Shown here: one piece after another, positions 24,625 to 34,083 of the stretch
Numbering within the stretch: position 1 is the first letter of the stretch
Layout: the number at the start of each line of letters is the position of its first letter
The notes under the pieces: model-generated
Databases searched by the model: none
What the model was told of the DNA's origin: nothing
What the model saw: only the letters and a program-made list of their open reading frames with translations
From: Spirulina subsalsa FACHB-351
GTDB lineage: Bacteria; Cyanobacteriota; Cyanobacteriia; Cyanobacteriales; Spirulinaceae
Length of the DNA stretch: 44,965 nt
NCBI RefSeq assembly: GCF_026130165.1
Contig: NZ_JAIHOM010000035.1
Span: forward strand, 1 to 44,965
Direction: 5' to 3'
Translations under genes and position numbers: made by a program

Positions 24625-27564
24625 CTAGGAGTCTCGACTTTCCCTTAATCGTTGGGCAAAACGCCAGATTTCGCCAATCCAGAGAATCACTGAAGTTCCG
24701 CCAATAATCCAAGACCAATCTTCTAGGGAGAGGGGAACCGTGCGGAAGACTTCCCCGCCAAATTGAATGATCACCACCTGCCCGACTAAAATAGTAGTTG
24801 CGATCGCCACAAAACTCCAATTTTCATTTAACTTGTTAAAAGCCGACTGTTTCAGCCCCAAACACCGGGCATTAAACAAGTTCCAAAACTGCAACATCAC
24901 AAACACCGCAAAAAAGATCGACAGTTCATAATCCGTCATCAGATGATCCCGTTGGAGATAGAGCAGAAAGCCCACCAAAAAGATCAAGAAAACCACCCCA
25001 CTGATACAAATATTCCAGCCCATCTTACCGGAAATAATAAAAGCATCTCGGGGACGGGGAGGATAGTCCAAAACACTATCATGAGGCGGTTCTGTGGCCA
25101 GTGCTAGGGCGGCAAAGGTATCCATAATCAAATTGACCCATAACATTTGAGTCACCGTCAGGGGAAGGGAAACGCCGATAAACGGGCCTAATAAAGCAAT
25201 CCCCAAAGCCACCACATTAATCGTGAGTTGGAACAGAATAAAGCGTTGAATATTCTCATAAAGCGATCGCCCCCAGATAATGGCATTGACGATACTTTGA
25301 AAGGAATCATCCAACAAAATAATATCACTGGCTTCCTTCGCGATCGCCGTTCCACTCCCCATAGCTAGCCCCACCTTCGCCTGTTTCAGGGCGGCCGCGT
25401 CGTTGGTGCCATCCCCCGTCACACCCACCACTTCTCCTTGTTCTTGCAACAGTTTCACCAAACGCAACTTATCCAACGGTACCGCACGGGATAGCACCTT
25501 TAAAGACTTCACCCGTTCCCTCGCCTCCTCATCCGGCATCTGGCGAAATTCTGGCCCCGTTAAACAGCCCATTTGCCAAGTGCTTTCATCCTCACAGAGT
25601 CCAATTTGACGGGCAATTTCCTGAGCCGTTTCCGCCCCATCTCCAGTCACCACCTTGACCTGAATTCCCGCCTTGCGACAAGCTTGGATAGCTTGGGGAA
25701 CTTCTGCGCGTAGGGGATCTTCAATGGCCACAAAGCCCAGCCAATTGAGATAATGCCCCATATTCTCTAGGTCAAACTCTACTAAATTATCGGGCAAATC
25801 TTGATAAGCAAAACTGAGAATGCGCATTCCTCGTTTTTGATAGGTCGTAATCGCCGCCAAAATCGGTTCCTTATTGTGTAAGGGGAAAACCCCATATTCC
25901 GTCAGGATATGGGAACAGCGTTCTAAAATCACTTCCGGGGCCCCTTTAAGATGGAGAATATCCTTCCGCGTCACCCCAGAGCGCCCCAAGGTCGCCATCC
26001 ATTTATTTTGGGCCGAGAAAGACATCCGAAAATGGATATGAAAACCTCGGCGATAATCCATATAATCCAGCTTTTCGTGATCCAACCACAACAGCAAGGC
26101 CCCTTCTGTCGCGTTGCCAATGGCCTCCACTTGCCCATCTGCCAACAGATCCAAGTCCGCCGTACTGTTCCCAGCAATGGCCTCCGCAATCAAACTGCGA
26201 TTAAACTCCAAATCCGTGAACTTCGTACTGTGAAGACTAGGGAAATTCACCTCATGGATCATCATTTTATTGCGGGTCAACGTTCCCGTTTTATCGGAAC
26301 AGATCACCGTAGCCGCCCCAATCGTTTCACAGGCGTGCATCCGCCGCACCAAATTATTAGACGCGGCCATCTTCTTCATGCTATAGGCTAGAGACAGGGT
26401 GACACTCATGGGCAATCCTTCCGGCACCGCCACCACAATAATCGTCACGGCCACCATAAAGTATTGCAACAGAGAACTACTGACCTCCGTCGTCAGCCAG
26501 CCCTCTTTCAGCGTAGGTAAGAAATCCAACAGTAAGCCAATGGCCACCCCTACCCCTGCAACGGCCAAGCCCAACAACAAACTTTTGAGCCAAGCCTTGA
26601 GGCCATCTTCCGTCAGCCAAGGGGGTAACTCCCAAGACTCATCAATTAAACCTAAGCCATCGGACACTACCGGCCCCCAAACCGGAGTCAAAAACACCAC
26701 CACACTGAGGATTAAAACCCCCAGAAAATAGCCTTGAGGGGCCGTGAGGAGTAATTCACGAGTCAACAGGCCGCGCAGCAGGAGAGCGCTAAAAATCAGC
26801 GTGGCAAAAGATAAACCCACCAAACCAATTAACTGGCTGAGTTTTTCTAACTGTTGATTGAGGGGCGTTTCATCCCCCGATTCCACCGTAGCCACCGCCG
26901 TAGCCAGTTGACCGATTTCCGTTTGATCTCCCACGGCAGACACAGCAAACAGACCATTGCCCTGATCCACAATGGTACTGCGGTATACATTAAATATCGG
27001 GTAAGTGTCCTCATGGACCCCTTGTTCTTCCGCGTCCTGGCGCGTCATTTTCTGGATGGTTTCCGATTCTCCGGTAATCTTCGATTCATCAATCAACAAA
27101 GACACCGTTTCTAACAGTTCCCCATCGGCCGGAATTTCTTCCCCCTGTTCCACATAGACCACATCCCCCACCACTAAATCCTTGCGAGGAATGGTCGTGA
27201 AACGTCCATCCCGCATTACCCGCACCTGGACATCATCCACATATTGATTGAGGATGGCAAAGGCTTGATTAGCACGGTACTCATTGATAAAGGCCAAGGT
27301 CGTGGCTAAGAAAATAGCCATAATAATCCCTAGGCCTTCCACATATTCCCCTTGAAATCCGCCAACGACCAAAGCAATAATGGCCGCAATCATGAGAATG
27401 CGAATTACCGGGTCAGCGAACTTCTCCAAAAACAAGACCCACCACGGATCCCGTTTTGGGGGGGTTAAGACATTGCGTCCGTATTTCTGACGATTGAGTT
27501 CAACTTGTTCTGAGGTGAGTCCCTGCTTAACAATGGCGCGATCGCGCTGGTTTGGGGTCAACAT
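24625..27564 (-). CDS. Calcium-translocating P-type ATPase, PMCA type
   Basis: 979 residues. TGES lies at 164-167 in the actuator domain, PEGLP at 381-385 in the ion-binding helix, the phosphorylated aspartate is D424 in CSDKTGTLT, and GDGTNDAAAL marks the hinge. The C-terminal part has the PMCA-type four-helix membrane region (NVVALGIALLGPFIG, then MLWVNLIMDTFAALALA). It would export Ca(II) or a similar cation. Residues about 258-360, between the third helix and PEGLP, hold two additional hydrophobic stretches (280-298 and 327-350) around a charged segment, more than the short loop usual here. The gene is divergent from psbI. Confidence 0.92.
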   Translation of the reverse strand: MLTPNQRDRAIVKQGLTSEQVELNRQKYGRNVLTPPKRDPWWVLFLEKFADPVIRILMIAAIIALVVGGFQGEYVEGLGIIMAIFLATTLAFINEYRANQAFAILNQYVDDVQVRVMRDGRFTTIPRKDLVVGDVVYVEQGEEIPADGELLETVSLLIDESKITGESETIQKMTRQDAEEQGVHEDTYPIFNVYRSTIVDQGNGLFAVSAVGDQTEIGQLATAVATVESGDETPLNQQLEKLSQLIGLVGLSFATLIFSALLLRGLLTRELLLTAPQGYFLGVLILSVVVFLTPVWGPVVSDGLGLIDESWELPPWLTEDGLKAWLKSLLLGLAVAGVGVAIGLLLDFLPTLKEGWLTTEVSSSLLQYFMVAVTIIVVAVPEGLPMSVTLSLAYSMKKMAASNNLVRRMHACETIGAATVICSDKTGTLTRNKMMIHEVNFPSLHSTKFTDLEFNRSLIAEAIAGNSTADLDLLADGQVEAIGNATEGALLLWLDHEKLDYMDYRRGFHIHFRMSFSAQNKWMATLGRSGVTRKDILHLKGAPEVILERCSHILTEYGVFPLHNKEPILAAITTYQKRGMRILSFAYQDLPDNLVEFDLENMGHYLNWLGFVAIEDPLRAEVPQAIQACRKAGIQVKVVTGDGAETAQEIARQIGLCEDESTWQMGCLTGPEFRQMPDEEARERVKSLKVLSRAVPLDKLRLVKLLQEQGEVVGVTGDGTNDAAALKQAKVGLAMGSGTAIAKEASDIILLDDSFQSIVNAIIWGRSLYENIQRFILFQLTINVVALGIALLGPFIGVSLPLTVTQMLWVNLIMDTFAALALATEPPHDSVLDYPPRPRDAFIISGKMGWNICISGVVFLIFLVGFLLYLQRDHLMTDYELSIFFAVFVMLQFWNLFNARCLGLKQSAFNKLNENWSFVAIATTILVGQVVIIQFGGEVFRTVPLSLEDWSWIIGGTSVILWIGEIWRFAQRLRESRDS

Positions 27565-27646
27565 AGATAGAGAAAGGGCGTTACCGAAAGCATAGGCTAA
27601 ATAACCAATGTTCTTTTTATCCTAACCTGCCGACAGGATGTTAGAT

Positions 27647-27652
27647 TATGAT
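27647..27652 (+). promoter_or_regulatory. Possible -10 element for psbI
   Basis: TATGAT lies 85 bases before the psbI ATG in the divergent gap with the calcium ATPase. No -35 at proper spacing is visible. An imperfect palindrome CTAACCTG...CAGGATGTTAG just upstream (27622-27644) could bind a regulator. Confidence 0.3.
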
Positions 27653-27737
27653 AACATTTGTAAATATTGTCAGGCCTTAGCCTTGGGGAATTCCCACGCC
27701 AGACCGCAATCCCAATTTAATTTTAGGAGATTAATAA

Positions 27738-27854
27738 ATGCTAACCCTCAAAATTGTTGTTTATTTAGTGGTGGCCTTCTTTGTCAGTTTGTTCGTTTTC
27801 GGTTTTCTCTCCAATGACCCCTCTCGGAGTCCGAGTCGTCGCGATTTGGAATAA
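27738..27854 (+). CDS. psbI: Photosystem II reaction centre protein PsbI
   Basis: A complete 38-residue protein: [19 protein letters not shown], then VFGFLSNDP and the tail SPSRRDLE. The length, the single membrane helix and the C-terminal NPGRKDLE-like ending match PsbI, a core subunit of photosystem II in the thylakoid membrane. AGGAGA at 27725-27730 lies seven bases upstream. This gene is the firmest evidence that the host is a cyanobacterium. Confidence 0.95.
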   Translation: MLTLKIVVYLVVAFFVSLFVFGFLSNDPSRSPSRRDLE

Positions 27855-27893
27855 TATCAGCCTTGGGTCAGCCTAATTTTTACCAGAAGGATA

Positions 27894-27964
27894 GCGCGGG
27901 AATGCTCCCGTCCATAACCCATCTTATGGGAAACCCATAAGATGGGAGAGAAAAGCCCCCGCGC
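27894..27964. repeat. Compound hairpin structure after psbI
   Basis: GCGCGGG (27894-27900) pairs with CCCGCGC (27958-27964) and encloses a perfect 13-bp stem: CCCATCTTATGGG (27918-27930), loop AAA, CCCATAAGATGGG (27934-27946). GCGGGA can instead pair with TCCCGT nearby, giving alternative folds. No T-run follows on either strand. The rest of the 27855-28125 gap shows no gene. Confidence 0.8.
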
Positions 27965-28125
27965 CTTAAAAATTAAACCGCCAAATCTGGCCAACCGCGC
28001 CCTCTAGGGGCAAGTTAGACCTTGCCCCACCCCCCAAAACTCCGAAGCTGTGGCTCAAGTCAGGATTGCCTACTCTACTCCTCCCCCTCTGTCTCTAAAT
28101 TTTGACAGCTTGTAAATCTTGACAA

Positions 28126-30966
28126 ATGCCTCAATTTGTGATACCGCCTTCTATCCCGCCCATCCAAATTGTCTCCCAGTCCCTGGCCCCATCTCAGGAG
28201 GCAAGCCCTCAGATTCCTTGTCAGGGCATGGGTCAGGACATTGTTATAAATTGTTCTCCCCTAACGCAGAAGCCAATAACTAAGGTTTCCTTCACCGTTC
28301 CACCCCAGCCGCAATCAGACCGTTGGCAGCCCTTCCCCCCCCTCTCCCACCTCAGTCAAGTGACCACTGGGGAACATCTCCCTCTGCAAACCCATCCAGA
28401 ATCCCATGCCTTGGACACTTATGATTCTGTTGGGTTAATGTTCCTTTCTAATCTACCCGCTAGCCCTGATCTCACCGTCGCCTCGCTCCCCGTAGCCGCG
28501 ACCGACCGCCCCGTGGAAAGCAGCGATGAACTGACTTCCCCCGTTTCTCCCCTCCATACTGCCGTCCCCTCCCCTCCCGACCGCTTCGACCCGGAAACCC
28601 ATAACTCCTCAGAAGTCCTCGGGGAGGCTATTACCCGGACGAGTCGCCCCCCTCAAGTCACCTTTGCCCTGCCCCCAGACCGTCAAGTTCCCCGACTCCC
28701 CCAAAACCCGTCCCCTGTAGCGGAAACCCCCTCCCCGACCATCGTTTTTGAGCAGCCGGTACCCCTCCAATGGTCAGAAGAGGGCGATCCCCGTTTCGAT
28801 TCGATTCAAGACGTTGACCCGACCCATCTGCGCATTCAAGATCAGGAGGGTGAGGTGATTGAGTACGAATTCAACGCCCCCCAGACCACCGATGATCTCC
28901 CCTTTGATGAAGGGCTTGATGATGCCGTGGAGGATGTCGCCCCCGAATTTCCCCCCACCCCCAGACGACAACCCCGAGACCGAATACGAGAAACCGAAGC
29001 TGACGAAGAAATAGCTCCCGCTTCCCCCCCGCCAGCCGTTGCCCCTCCACCCCCCGCCACTCCTGACCCCAGAGGCATCTTAGAGGTCAATGCAGACCGC
29101 CAAACCTACAACGACAACCAAAAAGTCATTTTTGCCAACGGTAACGTTACTCTGCGCTTCTCCCGGGCTGTTCTCACGGCCGACCGGGTGCGGGTGAGTT
29201 TGCCCAATCGGGTGGTTTATGCCGAGGGGAATGTAGCCCTGCGACGAGGAGATCAAGTGTTGCGGGGGGAACAGTTTGAGTATCAGTTAGTGCAGGATCA
29301 GGGAATTATTCGTCAAGCCCGAGGGGAAATCTATCAACCCACCTCGGGGCGGGATTTAGACTTTCAACTCTCCCCGGCCGAAGCGGCGGCGATTGTACCG
29401 GAACGGCCTTTGAGCGATCGCATCCAAGCCCAGCAACCCCTCCAACGCATCACCACCAGCACCGGATACACCTTCGTCATCGGGGGAATTCGTGTCGGTA
29501 GCACCAGCAACATTAACCCCACCCCTGATACTATTGTCCAATCCGTCCCCGTCCCCGGTGGCAGTGGACAAGTCAACCGTCTGCGCTTTGAAGCCGACTT
29601 TGTAGAATTTGACTCCCAAGGATGGCGAGCCACCAATATTCGCATCACCAACGACCCCTTTTCCCCCCCTGAGTTAGAAGTTCGGGCAGACACCGCCCGC
29701 TTGAACCGCCTCAACGAATTTCAAGACGAACTACTCACCAGTCGCTCCCGTCTCGTTTTTGATCAAGGCTTTACCCTACCCATCTTCCTCGACCGCATCC
29801 TCATTGATCGCCGTCCCGATGATCGGGGAGAAGGTCTATTTACCTTTGGCATTGATGGAGCGGAACGAGGCGGCTTTTACCTCACCCGCACCTTTACCAT
29901 CGTTAAAACCCCCACCGTCCTCTGGCAAGTTAGCCCAGAATACTATCTTCAACGCGCCATTTTTGAAGAAGGCTTTTTAGATCCCTCTGTGTTTGGGGTC
30001 AGAAGTGCCCTCACCGCCGACCTAGGCAAACGCACCAAATTCCGAGGCAACGCCAGTTTAACGGGTTTAGACCTCGAAAACTATCAAAACCGTTTTCGCG
30101 CCAGTGCGCGCTTAAATCATCTGATTGGGGATATTAACAAGCCCCACACCCTCGCCCTAGAATATAGCTATCGGGATCAACTGTTTAACGGTTCTCTAGG
30201 CTTCCAAACCGTACAAAGTAACCTCGGGGCTGTTTTAACCTCTCCTGTCTACGTTTTAGGGGACACAGGGATTAACTTAACCTATCAAGGGGCCATTCAA
30301 ATCATCAACGCCGATACCGACCGAGCGGATTTACTGGCTCCTGTGCGGGAAAACAACCGCGTCACCCTCACCCGCTATCAAACCGCCGCCTTACTGAGTC
30401 GGAGTTTTATGCTCTGGCAAGGGGAAGCCTTACCCCCCACACCAGAAGAAGGACTACGCTATACTGGAACCCCAGTTCAGCCCTATCTCCAACTCTCCAC
30501 CAGTGTCACGGGAGTAGCCAGTTTATACAGCAATGGGGACAGTCAAGAGTCCCTCAGTGGTACTGTTGGTTTACAAGGGCAAGTGGGGCATTTTTCCCGT
30601 CCTTTCTTTGACTACACAGGGTTTAATGTCAGTTATTCTCAATCAGCCTTTACCAATCAATCTCCCTTCTTATTTGACCGCATTGCTGACCAACGAACCC
30701 TTTCCTTTGGCATTGTGCAGCAGATTTACGGCCCCTTCCGTTTGGGGGTGCAGTCCTCGGTCAATTTGGACACCGGGCAAGAAATTAGTACGGATTTCTC
30801 TCTAGAATATAGTCGTCGCACCTATAGTTTAATGTTGCGCTATAACCCCACGTTGGCTGTGGGTTCTTTTCAGATTCGGATTGGTGACTTTAACTGGATT
30901 GGGACTCCGGATCCCTTTGGGGGCAGTCAGCGTATTCGCCCTGTGGTTAATGGGGTGACACAATGA
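28126..30966 (+). CDS. DUF3769 protein, LptD/OstA-like outer-membrane protein
   Basis: 946 residues. The first 300 are low-complexity and rich in P, S, T and E. Residues about 322-410 form an OstA/LptA-like beta unit (GILEVNADRQTYNDNQKVIF, then ANGNVTLRFS and RVVYAEGNVALRRGDQVL). The remainder is beta-rich with alternating hydrophobic strands and aromatic residues, as in an outer-membrane barrel, and matches the cyanobacterial DUF3769 family. By analogy it would help place lipopolysaccharide in the outer membrane. No classic signal peptide is visible at this start, which is odd for an outer-membrane protein; ATG 28126 follows an in-frame stop so a longer frame is not available. Confidence 0.75.
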   Translation: MPQFVIPPSIPPIQIVSQSLAPSQEASPQIPCQGMGQDIVINCSPLTQKPITKVSFTVPPQPQSDRWQPFPPLSHLSQVTTGEHLPLQTHPESHALDTYDSVGLMFLSNLPASPDLTVASLPVAATDRPVESSDELTSPVSPLHTAVPSPPDRFDPETHNSSEVLGEAITRTSRPPQVTFALPPDRQVPRLPQNPSPVAETPSPTIVFEQPVPLQWSEEGDPRFDSIQDVDPTHLRIQDQEGEVIEYEFNAPQTTDDLPFDEGLDDAVEDVAPEFPPTPRRQPRDRIRETEADEEIAPASPPPAVAPPPPATPDPRGILEVNADRQTYNDNQKVIFANGNVTLRFSRAVLTADRVRVSLPNRVVYAEGNVALRRGDQVLRGEQFEYQLVQDQGIIRQARGEIYQPTSGRDLDFQLSPAEAAAIVPERPLSDRIQAQQPLQRITTSTGYTFVIGGIRVGSTSNINPTPDTIVQSVPVPGGSGQVNRLRFEADFVEFDSQGWRATNIRITNDPFSPPELEVRADTARLNRLNEFQDELLTSRSRLVFDQGFTLPIFLDRILIDRRPDDRGEGLFTFGIDGAERGGFYLTRTFTIVKTPTVLWQVSPEYYLQRAIFEEGFLDPSVFGVRSALTADLGKRTKFRGNASLTGLDLENYQNRFRASARLNHLIGDINKPHTLALEYSYRDQLFNGSLGFQTVQSNLGAVLTSPVYVLGDTGINLTYQGAIQIINADTDRADLLAPVRENNRVTLTRYQTAALLSRSFMLWQGEALPPTPEEGLRYTGTPVQPYLQLSTSVTGVASLYSNGDSQESLSGTVGLQGQVGHFSRPFFDYTGFNVSYSQSAFTNQSPFLFDRIADQRTLSFGIVQQIYGPFRLGVQSSVNLDTGQEISTDFSLEYSRRTYSLMLRYNPTLAVGSFQIRIGDFNWIGTPDPFGGSQRIRPVVNGVTQ

Positions 30967-30992
30967 TTAGGGGCTAAGGCTCTAATCCCAAG

Positions 30993-31032
30993 AGCAGGGG
31001 AGCAGGGGAGCAGGGGAGCAGGGGAGCAGGGG
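30993..31032. repeat. 8-bp tandem repeat AGCAGGGG
   Basis: Five perfect consecutive copies of AGCAGGGG follow the DUF3769 gene. This looks like a length-variable microsatellite. Confidence 0.9.
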
Positions 31033-31052
31033 AGAGAGGGAGAGTCGGGAAT

Positions 31053-31092
31053 AATTATCAATTATCAATTGTCAATTATCAATTATCAATTC
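31053..31092. repeat. Heptanucleotide tandem repeat AATTATC
   Basis: Five units of AATTATC (the middle one AATTGTC) lie at 31053-31087 with a partial unit after. The best-preserved copy of the dispersed heptamer in this window. Confidence 0.85.
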
Positions 31093-31111
31093 CCTAGCCC
31101 CACGAGTAGAG

Positions 31112-31128
31112 TTATTCAGCAAGCCCTA
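31112..31128 (-). repeat. Dispersed terminal repeat TAGGGCTTGCTGAATAA at a stop codon
   Basis: On the minus strand the sequence reads TAGGGCTTGCTGAATAA, and its first three bases (31126-31128) are the TAG stop of the CYTH gene. Confidence 0.7.
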
Positions 31129-31593
31129 AAACCATTGCTTGTAAGGAAACTTGACTAAATTGGCATTGTAGTATCTCCCATCTTGGGAAACTTCTTCCCC
31201 CACCCAATCCGGCAGGGGAACAAAGGTGTTTTCGTCGGGTAATTCAACCTCTGCTAGGATTAGCCCTTGATTTTCCCCGTGAAACTCGTCAATTTCCCAG
31301 AGAAAATCCCCGATCTGTAATTTATAGCGGGTTTTTTCAATGAAAGGGCGATCGCATAAGTCCAACAAAGCGCGAGCATCCGCTAGGGGGATAGGATACT
31401 CAAACTCACAGCGAGTAATGCCTTGAGTAGCCCCTTTAATGGTCAAATAGCCCTGCTCTCCCACAATTCTAACCCGTACCGTGCGCTGGGGTTCACGGGT
31501 GATATAACCTTGACAATAAACCTCTCCTTGGCTTCCGACTCGCCAACTCTCTCCTTTTACTAAATACTTCCGTTCTATTTCTTGACCCATCAT
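31126..31593 (-). CDS. CYTH-domain protein (triphosphate-tunnel hydrolase)
   Basis: 155 residues. The N-terminal ExExK motif EIERKYLV and alternating charged strands (RTVRVRIVGEQGYLTIK, CEFEYPI, LWEIDEF, LILAEVELP) define the CYTH fold, a beta-tunnel that binds triphosphates and divalent metals. Bacterial relatives hydrolyse inorganic tripolyphosphate or similar compounds. Two adjacent ATGs (31593 and 31590) are possible; AAGGGAG is better spaced for the second. It overlaps the end of the Tab2 gene by up to four bases. Its stop codon coincides with a dispersed repeat. Confidence 0.85.
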   Translation of the reverse strand: MMGQEIERKYLVKGESWRVGSQGEVYCQGYITREPQRTVRVRIVGEQGYLTIKGATQGITRCEFEYPIPLADARALLDLCDRPFIEKTRYKLQIGDFLWEIDEFHGENQGLILAEVELPDENTFVPLPDWVGEEVSQDGRYYNANLVKFPYKQWF

Positions 31594-32429
31594 TCGCTCC
31601 CTTCGGGGATTCTCCCAGCACGGTCTGTGATTGGGTGGGATAACACCCAGAACCCAGTGTAAGTGATGCCAGTATTATCCGGTTGCACCAGCAGGAAATG
31701 TACCCCCTGACTAGAGACTAGACGCTGTTGGTAGAGTTCCGCCGCCGCCGCTACCTCCCTATCTTCAAAGGTGACTAAAATCCAACGATCGACTAACCCA
31801 GCTTCTAAGACCAATCCCCCGGAAACTCCTGCTTCTGTGGCGACATAATTCACCGCGACGGGTTGCACCTCTTCCAACCAACGGGCTAACATCATGGAGC
31901 GCCGTCCTCCCTCGATGATTATGCCCGGAATGGGGGCAGTGGAAGGGAGTCCTAACGCCAAGGGATCTAGGCCATCAGGTATCTGGAGAATGGGAAGGGG
32001 GCGATCGCAAAACACCGCCAACAAATCCCCAGCCGGAAGACTCGCAAACCGCCAATTCTCCCCCCACAACGCCCCCGGGAGGGGCTGGGGTGGGGGTTGC
32101 TCTAAACTCACGTCACCCCCCCGCCGTTGGGCTAAAACCCGCTTCAGAGCCGTAGTTTTACGAGTGGCTTCTAGGGGAATCTGTAACCGTTGGGCCGTCG
32201 GTTCCATTAAGGCCAGAGACTGGGGACGGAACACTTGGATTTTTTGGGGCGGCGCTTCATCCAGTAAGGGGCTTAAAGTCTCTATTAACCAGGGAACAGA
32301 GGCCTCAGTTTGAGGACAGGTGGCTGTGGTGATGATACTCCCCTGCTCATCACAGACCACCAACTCCCACCGGGGAACTGGGGCATTATCCCTAGGTAGC
32401 TTATAAAAATCCGCTTGCCAAATGGTCAT
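31590..32429 (-). CDS. Tab2/Atab2-family RNA-binding protein
   Basis: 279 residues. The start TIWQADFYKLPRDNAPVPRW followed by ELVVCDEQG, and the C-terminal FLLVQPDNTGITYTGFWVL match the Tab2/Atab2 family, which in green plants and algae binds psaB mRNA and promotes photosystem translation. All family members I know are from oxygenic phototrophs. It is the upstream gene of a coupled pair with the CYTH protein; the pairing has no evident functional meaning from sequence. Confidence 0.8.
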   Translation of the reverse strand: MTIWQADFYKLPRDNAPVPRWELVVCDEQGSIITTATCPQTEASVPWLIETLSPLLDEAPPQKIQVFRPQSLALMEPTAQRLQIPLEATRKTTALKRVLAQRRGGDVSLEQPPPQPLPGALWGENWRFASLPAGDLLAVFCDRPLPILQIPDGLDPLALGLPSTAPIPGIIIEGGRRSMMLARWLEEVQPVAVNYVATEAGVSGGLVLEAGLVDRWILVTFEDREVAAAAELYQQRLVSSQGVHFLLVQPDNTGITYTGFWVLSHPITDRAGRIPEGSE

Positions 32430-32472
32430 CTAGCTAGATAGTTCCAACCTTTTTGAGAGAGTAGCCGCCGCT

Positions 32473-32534
32473 AGAAACCGGGTTGCTTCCCTGCCCTCGC
32501 TGTTGGGCAACATCTTAGCAGAAACCCGGTTTCT
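32473..32534. repeat. Inverted repeat AGAAACCGGGTT ... AACCCGGTTTCT
   Basis: A perfect 12-bp inverted repeat with a 38-base loop lies upstream of tab2 and downstream of the secreted protein gene. GAAACCGGGTTTCT-type elements are scattered through many cyanobacterial genomes. It could work as a terminator-like structure, but no T-run follows directly. Confidence 0.75.
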
Positions 32535-32573
32535 CAATTTTAGAGGGTGGACAGATTCCCAGCCCACATTAAC

Positions 32574-33725
32574 TCATTGCCCATAGCGGCCGAGACGGTT
32601 TTGAGCAATGAGAGAGCCGCCTCGGGTCGAGAAATCCCCCAGTTGTCCTAATGCAGGCTGGACAGAGAACAGGTCAAAGGTCGATTCTAAAACCCAATCC
32701 ACCTCCCCGAAAACTGGGTTCACCTCCAACCCTAAAACCGGATTCAGCGCCATATCCCAACCCTTTAATAGGTCATCCACATCCCCGGCCATCTCAGTCC
32801 ACCAGTCCGCCTGAAGTGCCAAGGGCGAGACTTTAACCCCTGCCTCAAAACTCAATAATTCCCGAACCAAGGGATTTTTCTCCTCTTGCCACAGATGGCG
32901 ACTAAAACTCTCGACGGCCATTTGGGTTAAATCTTGGCTGAATAAGTCAGTTTTTAAGAAACTGAGATCAATCTGAGCGAAACTCTCCGTCGCTTCCGTC
33001 CAGCCAAGCGCTCCGGCAAAGGTTTGAAAGTCTGTCTCGTTCAGGTCTGGAACGGTAGTCCCTAAGTCCCGTTTTGAGAAAACGTTCTCCGGCAACGAGT
33101 CCGGCACAAAGTCACTGCGAATCACTGGGGCTGGGTCTAGGGTTTCTGTGGACAACTGGGCTACTTGGGTACGAATCCGTTGTAAGTCGGCTTCTAGTTC
33201 CGCTAACATAGGCGGTTCTGAGGAAGGGCGAGGGGTCGCTTCCCTCGTTGCAACGGGAGCCGATTCCACTGGGGCGGCACTTATCCGGGCTTGGCGGTCT
33301 GCTTCTACCCAGGCCTGTTCTTCCGGTGTTAATCCTGTGGTTTTAGCAGCTATTTGTTCGGAGGAGGGGTTAATCAGTTCGGCAAAACTGCGACCATCCC
33401 GAATCACATCCTCGGCTGTGAGTTGTTGCAATTCTGCGGGGGAAAGGGAGGAACTACCGGGGTCAATGGCCGCCCGAATATAGGGGTCTTTCTCAATGGG
33501 GGTATAGGAGGCAGCTGGGGACAGGGGGACAAGGGTAGTCGGTTGAGTGGTCGGTAGGCTTTGAGTTGCCCGGTCTTCTGTCTGGTACCCAACCGGGATA
33601 TCTCCCCCCCCTTCCTCATCAGGTTGCCAAACCATCGTCCCAGTTGAGGCTTGGGCTACTTGGGTGTGTAGTCCCACCAAACATAAGGCGGCTGTGGAGT
33701 GCGTGATCAAACGAAATTTTTTCAT
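32574..33725 (-). CDS. Hypothetical exported protein
   Basis: 383 residues with a signal peptide (MKKFRLITHSTAALCLVGL, cleavage near AQAS). The mature part starts with a low-complexity region rich in P, S, T and Q (to about 190), then a short heptad segment (LAELEADLQRIRTQVAQLST, about 175-195), and a C-terminal region with repeated LNPVLGLEVNPVFGEVDWV. I do not recognise a family. It is likely periplasmic or surface-linked. Confidence 0.7.
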   Translation of the reverse strand: MKKFRLITHSTAALCLVGLHTQVAQASTGTMVWQPDEEGGGDIPVGYQTEDRATQSLPTTQPTTLVPLSPAASYTPIEKDPYIRAAIDPGSSSLSPAELQQLTAEDVIRDGRSFAELINPSSEQIAAKTTGLTPEEQAWVEADRQARISAAPVESAPVATREATPRPSSEPPMLAELEADLQRIRTQVAQLSTETLDPAPVIRSDFVPDSLPENVFSKRDLGTTVPDLNETDFQTFAGALGWTEATESFAQIDLSFLKTDLFSQDLTQMAVESFSRHLWQEEKNPLVRELLSFEAGVKVSPLALQADWWTEMAGDVDDLLKGWDMALNPVLGLEVNPVFGEVDWVLESTFDLFSVQPALGQLGDFSTRGGSLIAQNRLGRYGQ

Positions 33726-34083
33726 GGCAATGACTGACTATTAGAATTGAAAATCAAAACTGTGGACAATTCGGTAGAAGTCACCCGGACTCAGGTTTTC
33801 AATTAGTCTCTATGTATTGGGGCTTAATCTGGCGTTAGACCTACTGTTTAGAGGTTCACCCTTGACTGAATGGCTTTTATACTGGAGACTTAGAAGCCTT
33901 TCAGAAGACAGAACCAGCGAGTATCCGAAGCAGTAGCTGGGATGGGGGACTTATCAGTATCGGGAGGATGTCACCAGCATGGTACTACAACCTTTTAGGA
34001 AATGGGAAATAATCTGGCAAAATTGCCGTAGCTCAAAAGGTTAACAGTACAATGGGAATGGTAAGCCTAAATTGTATTTTTCG
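33726..34083. other. Intergenic region before the HtrA-type protease
   Basis: This 358-base divergent gap should hold the promoters of the secreted protein (minus) and the protease (plus). I could not identify a tRNA, a riboswitch or a consensus promoter in it. Confidence 0.4.

Noticed and set aside
33726-34083. tRNA or small RNA before the HtrA-type protease
   Set aside because: Some tRNA-like words (GTAGCTCAAAAGGTT) occur but no cloverleaf can be formed.
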